A stretch of 64,000 nt of DNA, taken from positions 1,949,501 through 2,013,500 of the forward strand of contig NZ_CP030059.1 in assembly GCF_015291745.1 (NCBI RefSeq), read 5' to 3'. Of the stretch, positions 22,201 to 29,837 are shown in pieces; the first letter of the stretch is position 1, and the number at the start of each line of letters is the position of its first letter. The notes beneath the pieces are model-generated. The model saw only the letters and a list, made by a program, of their open reading frames with translations. It had not been told where the DNA came from and searched no databases. Origin of the DNA: Bradyrhizobium sp. CCBAU 53351 (GTDB lineage: Bacteria > Pseudomonadota > Alphaproteobacteria > Rhizobiales > Xanthobacteraceae). A program made the translations under genes and the position numbers.

Positions 22201-25200
22201 GCTTGGCCGCCGAGCCGGCCTTCGACGCCGACCTCGCGCGCCACGCTGGTCACCTGATCGGCAAAGGTCGCGAGCGTCTCGGTCATGTTGTTGATGGTGT
22301 CGGCGAGCGCGGCGACTTCGCCCTTCGACTTCACGGTGAGCTGCTGCTTCAAGTCGCCGTCGGCAACCGCGGTCACCACTTTGACGATGCCGCGCACCTG
22401 TTCGGTCAGGTTCGCCGCCATGAAGTTCACGGTGTCGGTGAGGTCCTTCCAGGTGCCGGCGACGCCGGGCACCTGGGCCTGGCCGCCCAGCTTGCCTTCG
22501 GTGCCGACCTCGCGCGCCACGCGCGTCACTTCGCCGGCAAAGGCGTTGAGCTGGTCCACCATGGTGTTGATGGTGTTCTTCAGCTCGAGGATCTCGCCCT
22601 TCACGTCGACAGTGATCTTGCGCGAGAGGTCGCCGCGTGCCACCGCCGTGGTCACTTCGGCGATGTTGCGGACCTGTGTGGTGAGGTTCGCGGCCAGGAG
22701 GTTGACGTTGTCGGTGAGGTCCTTCCAGGTGCCGCCGACGCCCGGGACGACGGCCTGACCGCCGAGGCGGCCCTCGGTGCCGACCTCGCGCGCGACGCGC
22801 GTCACTTCGGCGGCGAAGGAGCGGAGCTGCTCGACCATGGTGTTCAAGGTGTCCTTGAGCAGCAGGATCTCGCCGCGCACGTCCACCGTGATCTTCTTCG
22901 ACAAATCGCCGCCGGCAATCGCGGTCGCGACCTCGGCGATGTTGCGGACCTGGGCCGTGAGGTTCGAGGCCATGAAGTTGACGTTGTCGGTGAGGTCCTT
23001 CCAGGTGCCGGCGACGCCGGGCACCTCGGCCTGGCCGCCGAGCTTGCCTTCGGTGCCGACCTCGCGCGCCACGCGCGTCACTTCGCCGGCAAAGCCGTTG
23101 AGCTGGTCCACCATGGTGTTGATGGTGTTCTTGAGCTCGAGGATCTCGCCCTTCACGTCCACGGTGATTTTGCGCGACAAGTCGCCGCGCGCCACTGCGG
23201 TAGTCACTTCGGCGATGTTGCGGACTTGGGCGGTGAGATTGCCCGCCATCGAATTCACACTGTCGGTGAGGTCCTTCCAGGTGCCGGCGACGCCGGGCAC
23301 GTTGGCCTGGCCGCCCAGGCGGCCTTCGGTGCCGACCTCGCGCGCCACGCGCGTCACCTCGCCCGCGAAGCGGTTGAGCTGGTCGACCATCGTGTTCAGC
23401 GTGTCCTTGAGCTGAAGGATCTCGCCGCGCACGTCCACGGTGATCTTGCGCGACAGGTCGCCGCCGGCGATCGCGGTCGCGACTTCCGCGATGTTGCGGA
23501 CCTGGGCGGTGAGGTTGCCCGCCATCGAGTTCACGCTGTCGGTGAGGTCCTTCCAGGTGCCGGCGACGCCGGGCACGCCGGCCTGACCGCCGAGCTTGCC
23601 GTCGGTGCCGACCTCGCGGGCGACGCGCGTCACTTCGCCGGCGAAGGCGTTGAGCTGGTCCACCATCGTGTTCAGCGTTTCCTTCAGCTGAAGGATTTCG
23701 CCCGACACGTTCACCGTGATCTTCTTCGACAAATCGCCCTTTGCGACCGCGGTCGCGACCTCGGCGATGTTGCGGACCTGGCCGGTCAGGTTCGAGGCCA
23801 TCGAGTTGACGCTGTCGGTGAGGTCCTTCCAGGTACCGCCGACGCCGCGCACGACGGCTTGGCCGCCGAGCTTGCCTTCGGTGCCGACCTCGCGCGCGAC
23901 GCGCGTGACTTCGCCGGCGAAGGCGTTGAGCTGGTCCACCATGGTATTGATGGTGTCCTTCAGCTCCAGAATCTCGCCGCGCACGTCCACCGTGATCTTC
24001 TTCGACAAGTCGCCGCCAGCGACCGCGGTCGTCACCTCGGCGATGTTGCGGACCTGGGCGGTCAGGTTCGACGCCATCGAGTTGACGCTCTCCGTCAAGT
24101 CCTTCCAGGTGCCGGCGACGCCGAGCACGTTGGCCTGGCCGCCGAGCCGGCCCTCGGTGCCGACCTCGCGTGCCACGCGCGTCACTTCGCCGGCAAAGGC
24201 GTTGAGCTGGTCGACCATGGTGTTGAGCGTCTCCTTCAGCTGAAGGATTTCGCCCGAGACGTTCACCGTGATCTTCTTCGAGAGGTCGCCGCTCGCGATG
24301 GCCGTGGCGACGTCGGCGATGTTGCGGACCTGCGCGGTCAGGTTCGAGGCCATGAAGTTGACGTTGTCGGTGAGGTCCTTCCAGGTGCCGGCCACACCGG
24401 GCACCTGGGCCTGGCCGCCGAGCTTTCCTTCGGTGCCGACCTCGCGCGCCACACGCGTCACTTCCGAGGCGAAGGAGTTCAGCTGGTCCACCATGGTGTT
24501 GATGGTGTCCTTCAGCTCCAGGATTTCGCCGCGCACGTCCACCGTGATCTTGCGCGAGAGGTCGCCGCGCGCCACGGCGGTGGTGACGTTGGCGATGTTG
24601 CGCACCTGGGCGGTCAGGTTGCCGCACATCGCGTTGACCGAGTCCGTCAAGTCCTTCCAGGTGCCGGCGACGCCGGGCACGATGGCCTGGCCGCCGAGCT
24701 TGCCGTCGGTGCCGACCTCGCGCGCCACGCGCGTCACTTCGGAGGCGAAGGAGCGGAGCTGGTCCACCATCGTGTTGATGGCTTCCTTGAGCTGCAGGAT
24801 CTCGCCGCGGACGTCCACCGTGATCTTCTTGGAGAGGTCGCCGTTGGCGACCGCGATCGTCACCTCGGCGATGTTGCGAACCTGGTTGGTCAGGTTGTTC
24901 GCCATCGAGTTGACGCTCTCGGTGAGGTCCTTCCAGACGCCGGTCACCTCGGGCACCTGGGCCTGGCCGCCGAGCTTTCCTTCGGTGCCGACCTCGCGCG
25001 CCACGCGCGTCACCTCGGAGGTGAACACGCCGAGCTGCTTGATCATGGTGTTGACGATGGTCGCCGACTGCAGGAACTCGCCGCGCAGCGGACGGCCGTC
25101 GACGTCGAGCTTGACGGTCTGGAGCAGGTCGCCTTGTGCGACGGCGGCGACCGCGCGCGTCACCTCGCGCGTCGGCCACAGCAAATCGTCGATCAGCGTG

Positions 25201-25535
25201 TTGACGGAGCCTTCCATGTCGGCCCAGGAGCCCGAGGCGAGGCCGAATTTCACGCGCTGCCGGGTCTTGCCTTCGCGGCCGACCACCTGGCCGACCAGCT
25301 CGAGCTGTTGCGCCATGCGCTGGTTGGCGGCGATGATTTCATTAAAAGTGTCGGCGATCTTGCCGTCGATGCCGAGATAGTCGCCGCTCATGCGCACGGA
25401 GAAATCGCCGCTCCGCATCGCCTGCAAGGCGAGCAGCAGTTCAGCCCGGGAATCCGGATCCGACATACCGTTGGCTTTTGGCTTTGGGACGCGACGACCG
25501 GACCGTGATGCAGCTCCGGGATCGAGGTCGCTCAT
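19242..25535 (-). CDS. Giant poly-HAMP hybrid histidine kinase (2,097 aa)
   Basis: Cytoplasmic, with no membrane helix or signal peptide. After an N-terminal HAMP-like part and one diverged unit (about 90-184), eleven 92-residue HAMP-type repeats run from 185 to 1196, each with GGQA, WKDLT, QVRNIA and [10 protein letters not shown] landmarks. A GAF domain (about 1197-1345), a coiled coil (1346-1415), HisKA with His1432 (MSHELRTP), an HATPase domain (to about 1660) and three receivers (Asp1759, Asp1881, Asp2028) follow. The layout recalls fungal group III kinases. The ATG follows GGGGGAA; Met24 is an alternative start. It heads an operon with the HWE kinase. The stimulus is unknown; cytoplasmic GAF/HAMP sensing is inferred. 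Confidence 0.95.
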   Translation of the reverse strand: MSDLDPGAASRSGRRVPKPKANGMSDPDSRAELLLALQAMRSGDFSVRMSGDYLGIDGKIADTFNEIIAANQRMAQQLELVGQVVGREGKTRQRVKFGLASGSWADMEGSVNTLIDDLLWPTREVTRAVAAVAQGDLLQTVKLDVDGRPLRGEFLQSATIVNTMIKQLGVFTSEVTRVAREVGTEGKLGGQAQVPEVTGVWKDLTESVNSMANNLTNQVRNIAEVTIAVANGDLSKKITVDVRGEILQLKEAINTMVDQLRSFASEVTRVAREVGTDGKLGGQAIVPGVAGTWKDLTDSVNAMCGNLTAQVRNIANVTTAVARGDLSRKITVDVRGEILELKDTINTMVDQLNSFASEVTRVAREVGTEGKLGGQAQVPGVAGTWKDLTDNVNFMASNLTAQVRNIADVATAIASGDLSKKITVNVSGEILQLKETLNTMVDQLNAFAGEVTRVAREVGTEGRLGGQANVLGVAGTWKDLTESVNSMASNLTAQVRNIAEVTTAVAGGDLSKKITVDVRGEILELKDTINTMVDQLNAFAGEVTRVAREVGTEGKLGGQAVVRGVGGTWKDLTDSVNSMASNLTGQVRNIAEVATAVAKGDLSKKITVNVSGEILQLKETLNTMVDQLNAFAGEVTRVAREVGTDGKLGGQAGVPGVAGTWKDLTDSVNSMAGNLTAQVRNIAEVATAIAGGDLSRKITVDVRGEILQLKDTLNTMVDQLNRFAGEVTRVAREVGTEGRLGGQANVPGVAGTWKDLTDSVNSMAGNLTAQVRNIAEVTTAVARGDLSRKITVDVKGEILELKNTINTMVDQLNGFAGEVTRVAREVGTEGKLGGQAEVPGVAGTWKDLTDNVNFMASNLTAQVRNIAEVATAIAGGDLSKKITVDVRGEILLLKDTLNTMVEQLRSFAAEVTRVAREVGTEGRLGGQAVVPGVGGTWKDLTDNVNLLAANLTTQVRNIAEVTTAVARGDLSRKITVDVKGEILELKNTINTMVDQLNAFAGEVTRVAREVGTEGKLGGQAQVPGVAGTWKDLTDTVNFMAANLTEQVRGIVKVVTAVADGDLKQQLTVKSKGEVAALADTINNMTETLATFADQVTSVAREVGVEGRLGGQANVPSAAGTWKDLTGNVNLLAANLTSQVRAIAEVATAVTKGDLTRSIQVDARGEMAELKDNINTMITNLRLTTDVNTEQDWLKTNLAKFTNMLQGQRDLTTVGRLLLTELSPLVNAHTGVIYQVENEDNPQLLLLASYASDGIYPYQRVLQFGDGLIGQCALDKRPRVVADIPPDVVPINSALFRVAPKNLVVLPVLFEGQVKAVIELASLVSFTTSQMTFLEQLTDSIGIVLNSIEATMQTEGLLKQSQQLAGELQTQQRELQQTNDQLEQKAQQLAERNVEVERKNQEIEQARRALEEKATELALTSKYKSEFLANMSHELRTPLNSILILGQQLTDNPDGNLSAKQVEFARTIHGAGTDLLNLISDILDLSKIESGTVTVDAEEILTANLLDTVGRPFRHEADNRNLSFKIDIDPNLPRSIVTDSKRLQQVLKNLLSNAFKFTAEGEVRLKVAGALGGWGTDHPVLNSAPAVIAFEVSDTGIGIPLEKQKLIFEAFQQADAGTSRKYGGTGLGLAISRELASLLGGEIHLRSSPGKGSSFILYLPLKYSGPTLAPRAAPAPQQHNQPPALQTAAPEQRVIEQLPDDRLNLEPGDSILLIVEDDPHYARVLVDLARDKGFKVLVAARGAEALELAKQYQPRAVSLDVFLPDMLGWTVLSQLKHNPLTRHIPVQIITLDEDRQHALARGAFSFVNKPTTTEGVSAALTQIKEYARPRRKRLLIVEDNEAEQLSIRELLHHDDIEIVTTDTGAGALSTLREAPCDCVVLDLRLPDMSGFEVLDQIRNDEALSNIPVVVFTGRELSAEEDAELHTMARSIVVKGVESPERLLDETALFLHRVITELPVEKQRMLEKLNSSDEDLIGKTALLVDDDARNIFALSSVLERRGMKVLTATTGSEAVTLVESNPEIAIVLMDIMMPQMDGYQTIGVIRENPAFARLPIIALTAKAMKGDREKCLEAGASDYLAKPVNTDQLLLAIRMWLHR
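21948..24983 (-). repeat. Eleven tandem 276-bp coding repeats (HAMP units)
   Basis: Eleven in-frame units of exactly 92 codons with no length variation. Conserved stretches are close to identical at DNA level, for example the segment encoding [10 protein letters not shown]. The units differ at a few positions (GKL or GRL; SKK or SRK; VDVRGE or VNVSGE), and similar types alternate. The last two units diverge most. The array is prone to unequal recombination and to assembly collapse. Confidence 0.9.
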
Positions 25536-25760
25536 ACTGATTCCCCCGCAAGCCTCGGCCGAATCCAAGGCAGACGCAATTTGTCAAAATAGAGCGTCAG
25601 CCAAATTCGAAATCAAGCGCCAAGGTGTGACGCGAGGAATGGAACCTGCCTTGCTCAGCCCGACATTAATAACCGCAATGTGCCGAATTGGTTCCATGCG
25701 GCTCCGAGAATGGTTGCCGTCTGTCTGGGCGTCATGCGGGGGGAGGCGCCGGCCTCCTTC

Positions 25761-25785
25761 GGAACGGAGCTCGAGCCCCGCGGTT
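25761..25785 (+). promoter_or_regulatory. EcfG-type promoter for the 25811 gene
   Basis: GGAAC (25761-25765), a 16-nt spacer and GGTT (25782-25785). It lies 25 nt before the ATG, with the GAGGAG ribosome site between. Confidence 0.6.
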
Positions 25786-25810
25786 AGCCCGCGCAAAGAG
25801 GAGAACAAAC

Positions 25811-26104
25811 ATGAAAGCAGGACTTGCTGCGATCGTGGCCATGCTGTTCGCCGGGGCGGCCCTGGCGCAGGGCGGTGCGCCCAGCGGCCGCGGGGCAGTG
25901 ACCGGCGACCCAGCCGCAAGCTCCGCCACCCCGAAGGCCGATACGCCGACCACGGGGGCCGCAACCAGATCGAACCCGAGCGGAAGCGGCACCTCCTCGT
26001 CGGGCGGCAAGGACGACAATGGCGACGCGGGCCGGGACAAGATGCCGGAGAGCGACCGCACCGTGCGTCCGCACAGCCAGCAGCATCATCCGAACGACAA
26101 GTAG
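25811..26104 (+). CDS. Small exported low-complexity protein (97 aa)
   Basis: Signal peptide MKAGLAAIVAMLFAGAALAQ, then a Gly/Ser/Thr/Asp-rich mature region ending HSQQHHPNDK. Its design is like that of the 16932 protein. The ATG has GAGGAG upstream and an EcfG-type promoter at 25761. It converges with the DUF4142 gene, with 2 nt between the stop codons. Likely an abundant periplasmic stress protein of unknown role. Confidence 0.75.
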   Translation: MKAGLAAIVAMLFAGAALAQGGAPSGRGAVTGDPAASSATPKADTPTTGAATRSNPSGSGTSSSGGKDDNGDAGRDKMPESDRTVRPHSQQHHPNDK

Positions 26105-26106
26105 GG

Positions 26107-26619
26107 CTACTTGTCGGCCATGGTGCGCTCGGCATCCTTGACCTGCGCGTGCAGCAGGGGGAGCTGCTCGCGCGCGAAGGCTGCGAGCGCGGCGTTGTCG
26201 GGCGCCTTCAGATAGCTTTCGAGCAGCTTGATGGCCGATTCGTATTCGGGAATCTGGGAGGCATAGAAGCTGCGGATGTAGGTCGGCCCGTCCGAAGCGT
26301 CGGGCTCGACCAGGCTGGCGCTGACGGACGTCGTCTTGCCAACGCGGGGCTCCGCGCCAATCGTCTCCTGAATCTGCTTCAGCGCCTTGTCGCGTTTGGC
26401 CGCTTCCTCGGCCCGCAAGGCGGCGAGGTTCTTGACCTCGGTGTTGCCCTTCAGATCGGTGCTCTCGAGCAGACCCTGCTGAAAGCGGCTGAAATCGTAC
26501 AGGCCGCCGATGACGTCCGTTGCGTTCGGCGGACGGTCGAGCGGCTTGCGTTCGCCGGTGCTGTCGGCAAGCGCAACAGTGCTGATCAATGCCAATATGA
26601 TGGCGACGAGAACTCGCAT
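26107..26619 (-). CDS. DUF4142 exported protein (paralogue 1)
   Basis: A 170-residue protein: signal peptide MRVLVAIILALISTVALA, then a ferritin-like four-helix DUF4142 domain. It is related to the 30931 gene, but more diverged from the family core. No Shine-Dalgarno precedes the ATG. The EcfG-type -10 element ends only about 8 nt upstream, so the transcript is probably leaderless. An upstream in-frame TTG (26628) is less likely. DUF4142 proteins are periplasmic and often stress-induced; their biochemical role is unknown. Confidence 0.8.
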   Translation of the reverse strand: MRVLVAIILALISTVALADSTGERKPLDRPPNATDVIGGLYDFSRFQQGLLESTDLKGNTEVKNLAALRAEEAAKRDKALKQIQETIGAEPRVGKTTSVSASLVEPDASDGPTYIRSFYASQIPEYESAIKLLESYLKAPDNAALAAFAREQLPLLHAQVKDAERTMADK

Positions 26620-26626
26620 CGATATC

Positions 26627-26651
26627 AACCGCGGATGGCGGGCGAAGTTCC
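26627..26651 (-). promoter_or_regulatory. EcfG-type promoter, leaderless arrangement
   Basis: Minus strand GGAAC (26651-26647), a 16-nt spacer, GGTT (26630-26627). The ATG is at 26619-26617, so transcription would start at or just before the start codon. Confidence 0.55.
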
Positions 26652-26711
26652 CGAACGTTACGATGCGGTAAGGGCATTGCGACCCCGGAGTTCCGTCCCC
26701 ACGTCTTCCCG

Positions 26712-26906
26712 ATGAAACAGTCTGACATCTTCAGGGACAATGCCGACAATTGCCTTCAGCTCGCTGAGCGCGCCGAGGGACAACCCGCACACAAGCGCTT
26801 TTCGCGCATGGCGGACGCCTGGACGGCGCTCGCCCACGAGCAGGACTGGCTGGATGGCGAGATCCCGCCCGTCGCGGCCCGTCCCCCTCAACATCGGAGC
26901 GCGTGA
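26712..26906 (+). CDS. Small conserved hypothetical protein (64 aa)
   Basis: Begins MKQSDIFRDNADNCLQLAER and includes the motif ALAHEQDWLDGEI. This pattern (xSDIxRxNAxNCxxLAE...AxEQDWLDG) is one I associate with a recurrent family of short rhizobial proteins. The ribosome site is weak. Helical and soluble; function unknown. Confidence 0.68.
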   Translation: MKQSDIFRDNADNCLQLAERAEGQPAHKRFSRMADAWTALAHEQDWLDGEIPPVAARPPQHRSA

Positions 26907-27022
26907 GGGCTCGCCTTTTCGTGAGGGCGCGTGTGAGACCGCTCACGGAATGCTTGCGACCAATCCAGGATGATCAGGGATAGTCAATCGCGTTGGTTTC
27001 GATTCCAGAAGGAGGTTTTGCG

Positions 27023-27151
27023 ATGGCTCCACGTCTGGCTCTGCTTTCACTCATTCTCGCCTTTGGCGTCTCGGTCGCGTTTGCGACGGTGACGACGGTG
27101 CGTCAGGTGCATCTGGAAAAGACGCCCGCCATCCACGCGGCGCACAGCTAG
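27023..27151 (+). CDS. Short exported or membrane peptide (42 aa)
   Basis: A 42-codon frame starting MAPRLALLSLILAFGVSVAF and ending in an Ala/His tail. A full AAGGAGG ribosome site lies at 27009-27015, 7 nt before the ATG, which is the best reason to call it. It consists of a single hydrophobic segment followed by about 20 polar residues. Function unknown. Confidence 0.6.
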   Translation: MAPRLALLSLILAFGVSVAFATVTTVRQVHLEKTPAIHAAHS

Positions 27152-27160
27152 CATAACGCC

Positions 27161-27185
27161 GGAACATTCGAGGCCGCAGTGCGTA
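27161..27185 (+). promoter_or_regulatory. Near-match EcfG-type promoter for the 27222 gene
   Basis: GGAAC (27161-27165), a 16-nt spacer and CGTA (27182-27185), one base from the consensus -10. It is 36 nt before the ATG at 27222. Confidence 0.4.
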
Positions 27186-27221
27186 ACCGCTTCGAGACAT
27201 CAGAAGAGGCGAAGGCACATC

Positions 27222-27443
27222 ATGGCCCATTCCGACCACGGCATCGTCAAGGACAAGCGGGCGGAGGAGCAGCCGCGTGACAAGCAGCGCGCGCAATCCG
27301 TGCACAAGACCGATCCGCAAAACGCCGATGCGAAAGGCTCGCCATCGCGAGAGGCGACGCGCGATCCCAAGCTGAACGATAACAGCAAGACTCCGGGCTC
27401 CGGCATGACACCGGATGATTCCGGCGGCGCGCCGAGCGGCTAG
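27222..27443 (+). CDS. Hydrophilic hypothetical protein (73 aa)
   Basis: Starts MAHSDHGIVKDKRAEEQPRD; almost entirely charged and polar, with a Gly/Asp/Ser tail (TPDDSGGAPSG). It is probably intrinsically disordered, in the manner of stress-protective hydrophilins. A near-match EcfG-type promoter lies 36 nt upstream. Not otherwise recognised. Confidence 0.65.
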   Translation: MAHSDHGIVKDKRAEEQPRDKQRAQSVHKTDPQNADAKGSPSREATRDPKLNDNSKTPGSGMTPDDSGGAPSG

Positions 27444-27611
27444 ACGTCGAGCTACTCGAGGAACGGCAGATTTCGCGCGAGGAACGAATCTTCGCGCGTG
27501 GCGTCGACAGGTTGCTTCCGGTTGTCATGCCCCCGGTGCGCCGGAAGCAATCTCCAAGGACGGCCCTGGCGCTCACCGTGCCCGGGCCGTTTGCTTGTGG
27601 AGGTCTCCCGG

Positions 27612-27860
27612 CTAGTCTTCGGCGCCGCTTTCGGGCTCTCCCTGCGTGTGCCCGTCGGGTCCGCGGCCGAACACGCCGAAGCTGCTCGACTTCACGCCGG
27701 CGGCTGCGTCCACGCTCGCGGCAGCCAGCCCGAACCTGAGAAGCTCGCGGACCGCCGCAGCCCGCGTCGGCATGCGATGTTTGAACCGGAAATCGTCAAC
27801 GGCGGCCAACTCGTCCGGCGAGAGCATGACCTGAAGCCGCTCGGCGCGAAGATCGTTCAT
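27612..27860 (-). CDS. Ribbon-helix-helix type regulator (82 aa)
   Basis: The N-terminal half, RLQVMLSPDELAAVDDFRF followed by RAAAVRELLRFGL, has the strand-helix-helix spacing of RHH (CopG/Arc) proteins. The C-terminal 30 residues are Gly/Asp-rich. The frame extends 22 codons upstream through an AT-rich operator-like region, so the ATG at 27860 is preferred. The inverted repeat at 27883-27899 and TGAGTA copies just upstream suggest autoregulation. No toxin partner is adjacent. Confidence 0.75.
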   Translation of the reverse strand: MNDLRAERLQVMLSPDELAAVDDFRFKHRMPTRAAAVRELLRFGLAAASVDAAAGVKSSSFGVFGRGPDGHTQGEPESGAED

Positions 27861-27873
27861 GGTCGTCACGCAA

Positions 27874-27952
27874 ATGAGTAGATTGAGTAGGTTACTCAAC
27901 AACCCAACTTGGGGAAAGTTCCACAAGAGGCGGTGGAGTCCCCAAATGAGTA
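27874..27952. promoter_or_regulatory. Candidate operator with TGAGTA repeats
   Basis: An inverted repeat TTGAGTA-GGT-TACTCAA (27883-27899) is flanked by direct copies of ATGAGTA at 27874-27880 and 27946-27952. A near-match EcfG-type promoter (GGAAC-N16-TGTT, minus strand, 27922-27898) overlaps the inverted repeat. The region is locally AT-rich and lies directly upstream of the RHH gene. Confidence 0.5.
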
Positions 27953-28030
27953 AAAATAAGCAGTAAAATCAATGATTTAGCATTGAACAATGGCAGCGGT
28001 CGCGCATTCTCCTTGAGAGGGAGAAAAGCC

Positions 28031-28189
28031 ATGACGGATGAAGTCAGGTTGCCCCGTAAGCTCTCCGAAGAGCCCGAAGCCGCCAAACCGGTGCGGCCGA
28101 GCCACCAGAAGGTCATCGAACAAGTCGAGCGCTGGGCCAACAGCCCTGGGCTGCAACCACCGAGGACGGAAGATGCGAAGACGGTCTGA
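28031..28189 (+). CDS. Hypothetical protein (52 aa)
   Basis: Starts MTDEVRLPRKLSEEPEAAKP after GAGAGGGAG. It is short, charged and proline-rich, with VIEQVERWAN in the middle. It overlaps the next small gene by 17 nt in another frame, suggesting a two-gene unit. Not recognised. Confidence 0.5.
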   Translation: MTDEVRLPRKLSEEPEAAKPVRPSHQKVIEQVERWANSPGLQPPRTEDAKTV

Positions 28190-28367
28190 GCCCCATACAT
28201 TCGAACAACGTCTCACGGCGCAGAAGCTGCGGCTCGAGCACGAGCTGTCGGGCCTGCCGGACGGACGCCAGCGCGAGATTGTTCTTGCGCGTATCGACCA
28301 GCTTCAGACCGCAGCCGAGATGTACGGCTTTCTGATGCTACGGGGAGATGCCGCGGCCGTTCGCTGA
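28173..28367 (+). CDS. Hypothetical helical protein (64 aa)
   Basis: Starts MRRRSEPHTFEQRLTAQKLR with GAGGACGG upstream. The body (RLEHELSGLPDGRQREIVLA) is amphipathic and helical. It overlaps the 28031 gene by 17 nt and its 3' end overlaps the convergent 28338 gene by 30 nt. Pattern like other short bradyrhizobial proteins; function unknown. Confidence 0.5.
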   Translation: MRRRSEPHTFEQRLTAQKLRLEHELSGLPDGRQREIVLARIDQLQTAAEMYGFLMLRGDAAAVR

Positions 28368-28814
28368 TGCCCCGATGCGCACGGTGCGAGCGGTGATGCG
28401 AAGCTTTCGTCTCAGCCACCACGCCGAGACCGAAACGGTCGCCCATGCCAGAATGGCGGCGACGAACGCGCCAATCGTGGTCGTCGAAACCACGACATAA
28501 AAGACGCTCGCGAATGCCGCGAGACCAATGCTTCCCAGGCCGGCACCTGCAGCGTCGAGCGCTGCGGCCTGTTGCCCGCGTCTGTCTCCGCTGAGGCCGG
28601 CCTTTTCCTTGGCGCGGCGCTCATGGCTTTCGATCAACGTCGCGCTGGCGCAGAAGATGGCGGGGAGTGCCAGGAAGAGCCCGCCGACGGAGACCCCGAA
28701 ATAGCTGCCGAGGAGGCCTGCTGCGACCGTTGCAAGGCCGCCAAGCGCGAAACGCACCGCGTATTCGTACCAATGCGTTTGCTTAAGCGAAGATGTCGAC
28801 AGTTTCACCGGCAT
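28338..28814 (-). CDS. Small multi-helix membrane protein, DUF3147-like (158 aa)
   Basis: Starts MPVKLSTSSLKQTHWYEYAV and has about four hydrophobic segments (around 20-42, 45-62, 98-118 and 120-140), with a charged loop (ERRAKEKAGLSGDRRG) between the pairs. It looks like a longer paralogue of the gene just upstream. Its ATG overlaps that gene's stop by 1 nt (TGATG), a sign of translational coupling. The family name is from memory; transport or envelope function is unknown. Confidence 0.7.
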   Translation of the reverse strand: MPVKLSTSSLKQTHWYEYAVRFALGGLATVAAGLLGSYFGVSVGGLFLALPAIFCASATLIESHERRAKEKAGLSGDRRGQQAAALDAAGAGLGSIGLAAFASVFYVVVSTTTIGAFVAAILAWATVSVSAWWLRRKLRITARTVRIGASANGRGISP

Positions 28815-29161
28815 CACGCGGCGCCTCCGAAACCGGCAAGCAAACCAAACGCGACGACGATCCAAACCGCAAATGCGAGGATCGTCGCCGGCAGCGCCCC
28901 GAGACGAAACCGCATCAGCAGATGGCAGACGGCGAGGCTGTAGCAGCCGAGGGCAACCGCGCCGTAGATCATCGTCCAGCTTTCGGCGGCGACATATTGC
29001 GGGCCGTGCTGGACGACGGCGATGCCGAGCGTGGCGAGGGCGACGGATGGTGCGGCACCGAGGAGCCCCGCAAAACTCTTCGGCCGGAGCATGTCGCCTG
29101 CGATCGCGAAGGCGGAGACGATCAAGCCGCCGGCAACGAAACGCATGACATATTCCATCAT
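28814..29161 (-). CDS. Small membrane protein, DUF3147-like (115 aa)
   Basis: Starts MMEYVMRFVAGGLIVSAFAI, with four predicted membrane segments across 115 residues. Shared features with the downstream gene include the N-terminal EY(A/V)xRF start and the GG followed by a small-residue helix. Its start overlaps the PAP2 stop (ATGA) and its stop overlaps the next start, so the three genes form one tightly coupled operon. Function unknown. Confidence 0.7.
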   Translation of the reverse strand: MMEYVMRFVAGGLIVSAFAIAGDMLRPKSFAGLLGAAPSVALATLGIAVVQHGPQYVAAESWTMIYGAVALGCYSLAVCHLLMRFRLGALPATILAFAVWIVVAFGLLAGFGGAA

Positions 29162-29742
29162 GACAAGCCTCGCGAAGCCGACGCTCGCTGCTGGCTTGAC
29201 CTTCCCAGCGTGAACGGCCTGAACGATCGCTCGACGATGACGCCAAGGATAAAGCCCGCCACCACGTCGCTCGCCCAATGTGCGAGAAGCACGACGCGCG
29301 TCGATGACAAGGTGACGGCGAGCGTGCGTGCCAAGCGGCGCCAGATGGCCGGCAACAGGCCGGCGGCCGAGGCGAGGGCGCCCATATGCACGGCGTGACC
29401 GGAAGGAAACGCGTCTCGCGACCGTCCCGAGAAGGGGACGCCATGCCGGTGCCCTGTGACGGTCAATCGGTCAGGCCTGGTCTGATCGAACACGGATTTC
29501 AGAACATGCGGCAGTACGGCCGTTGCGAAGGAGACCATCAGGATGTGATTGGCAACGGGGCGATGCTGCGGATGGAGGCGGGTGTAAAGCCATCCGGCCG
29601 CCGCGAGCGCGAGCAGCACATGCTCGTCGGCGCCCCAAGTCAGTGCTTGCGCGGCGTGCTCGAGGCTTGAGGTCGTGTTGTCTGCGATCCCGTTCGCGAT
29701 CGCCGTATCGATCCGGGTGGGTTTGACTGTTACGAGCGCCAT
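29158..29742 (-). CDS. PAP2-family membrane phosphatase
   Basis: A 194-residue membrane protein with the three phosphatase signatures in order: KSVFDQTRPDR (about 82-92), PSGH (about 113-116) and SSTRVVLLAHWASDV (about 146-160). Proteins of this kind dephosphorylate lipid phosphates or undecaprenyl pyrophosphate at the membrane. It is the first gene of a leftward operon with two small membrane proteins, translationally coupled through a 4-nt overlap. The substrate is not determined. Confidence 0.88.
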   Translation of the reverse strand: MALVTVKPTRIDTAIANGIADNTTSSLEHAAQALTWGADEHVLLALAAAGWLYTRLHPQHRPVANHILMVSFATAVLPHVLKSVFDQTRPDRLTVTGHRHGVPFSGRSRDAFPSGHAVHMGALASAAGLLPAIWRRLARTLAVTLSSTRVVLLAHWASDVVAGFILGVIVERSFRPFTLGRSSQQRASASRGLS

Positions 29743-29837
29743 CGGTCAGCCGGCGATGTTTCCTCCATGACAGTTTTGTAAAAGCTGGGAGACAAGGATG
29801 GTTCCTGAGCTTCGGGAGCTTCCGCCGCGAGGCCTGA

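Noticed and set aside
21948..24983. Possible CRISPR or satellite array
   Set aside because: The regular 276-bp period is in frame and encodes HAMP units; there are no spacers or cas genes.
22156..25179. A 1,007-codon frame in a second minus-strand phase of the kinase repeats
   Set aside because: It is an out-of-phase reading of the 276-bp repeats, rich in Arg, Gly and His, and lacks start signals.
19179..25508. A 2,109-codon open frame antisense to the giant kinase gene
   Set aside because: The kinase strand gives intact, recognisable domains. The antisense frame is repetitive ([16 protein letters not shown]) and follows from GC-rich codons and the 276-bp repeats.
27222..27443. Antisense frame over the hydrophilic 73-residue gene
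   Set aside because: The plus-strand gene has a start signal and a stress-type promoter; the antisense frame has none.
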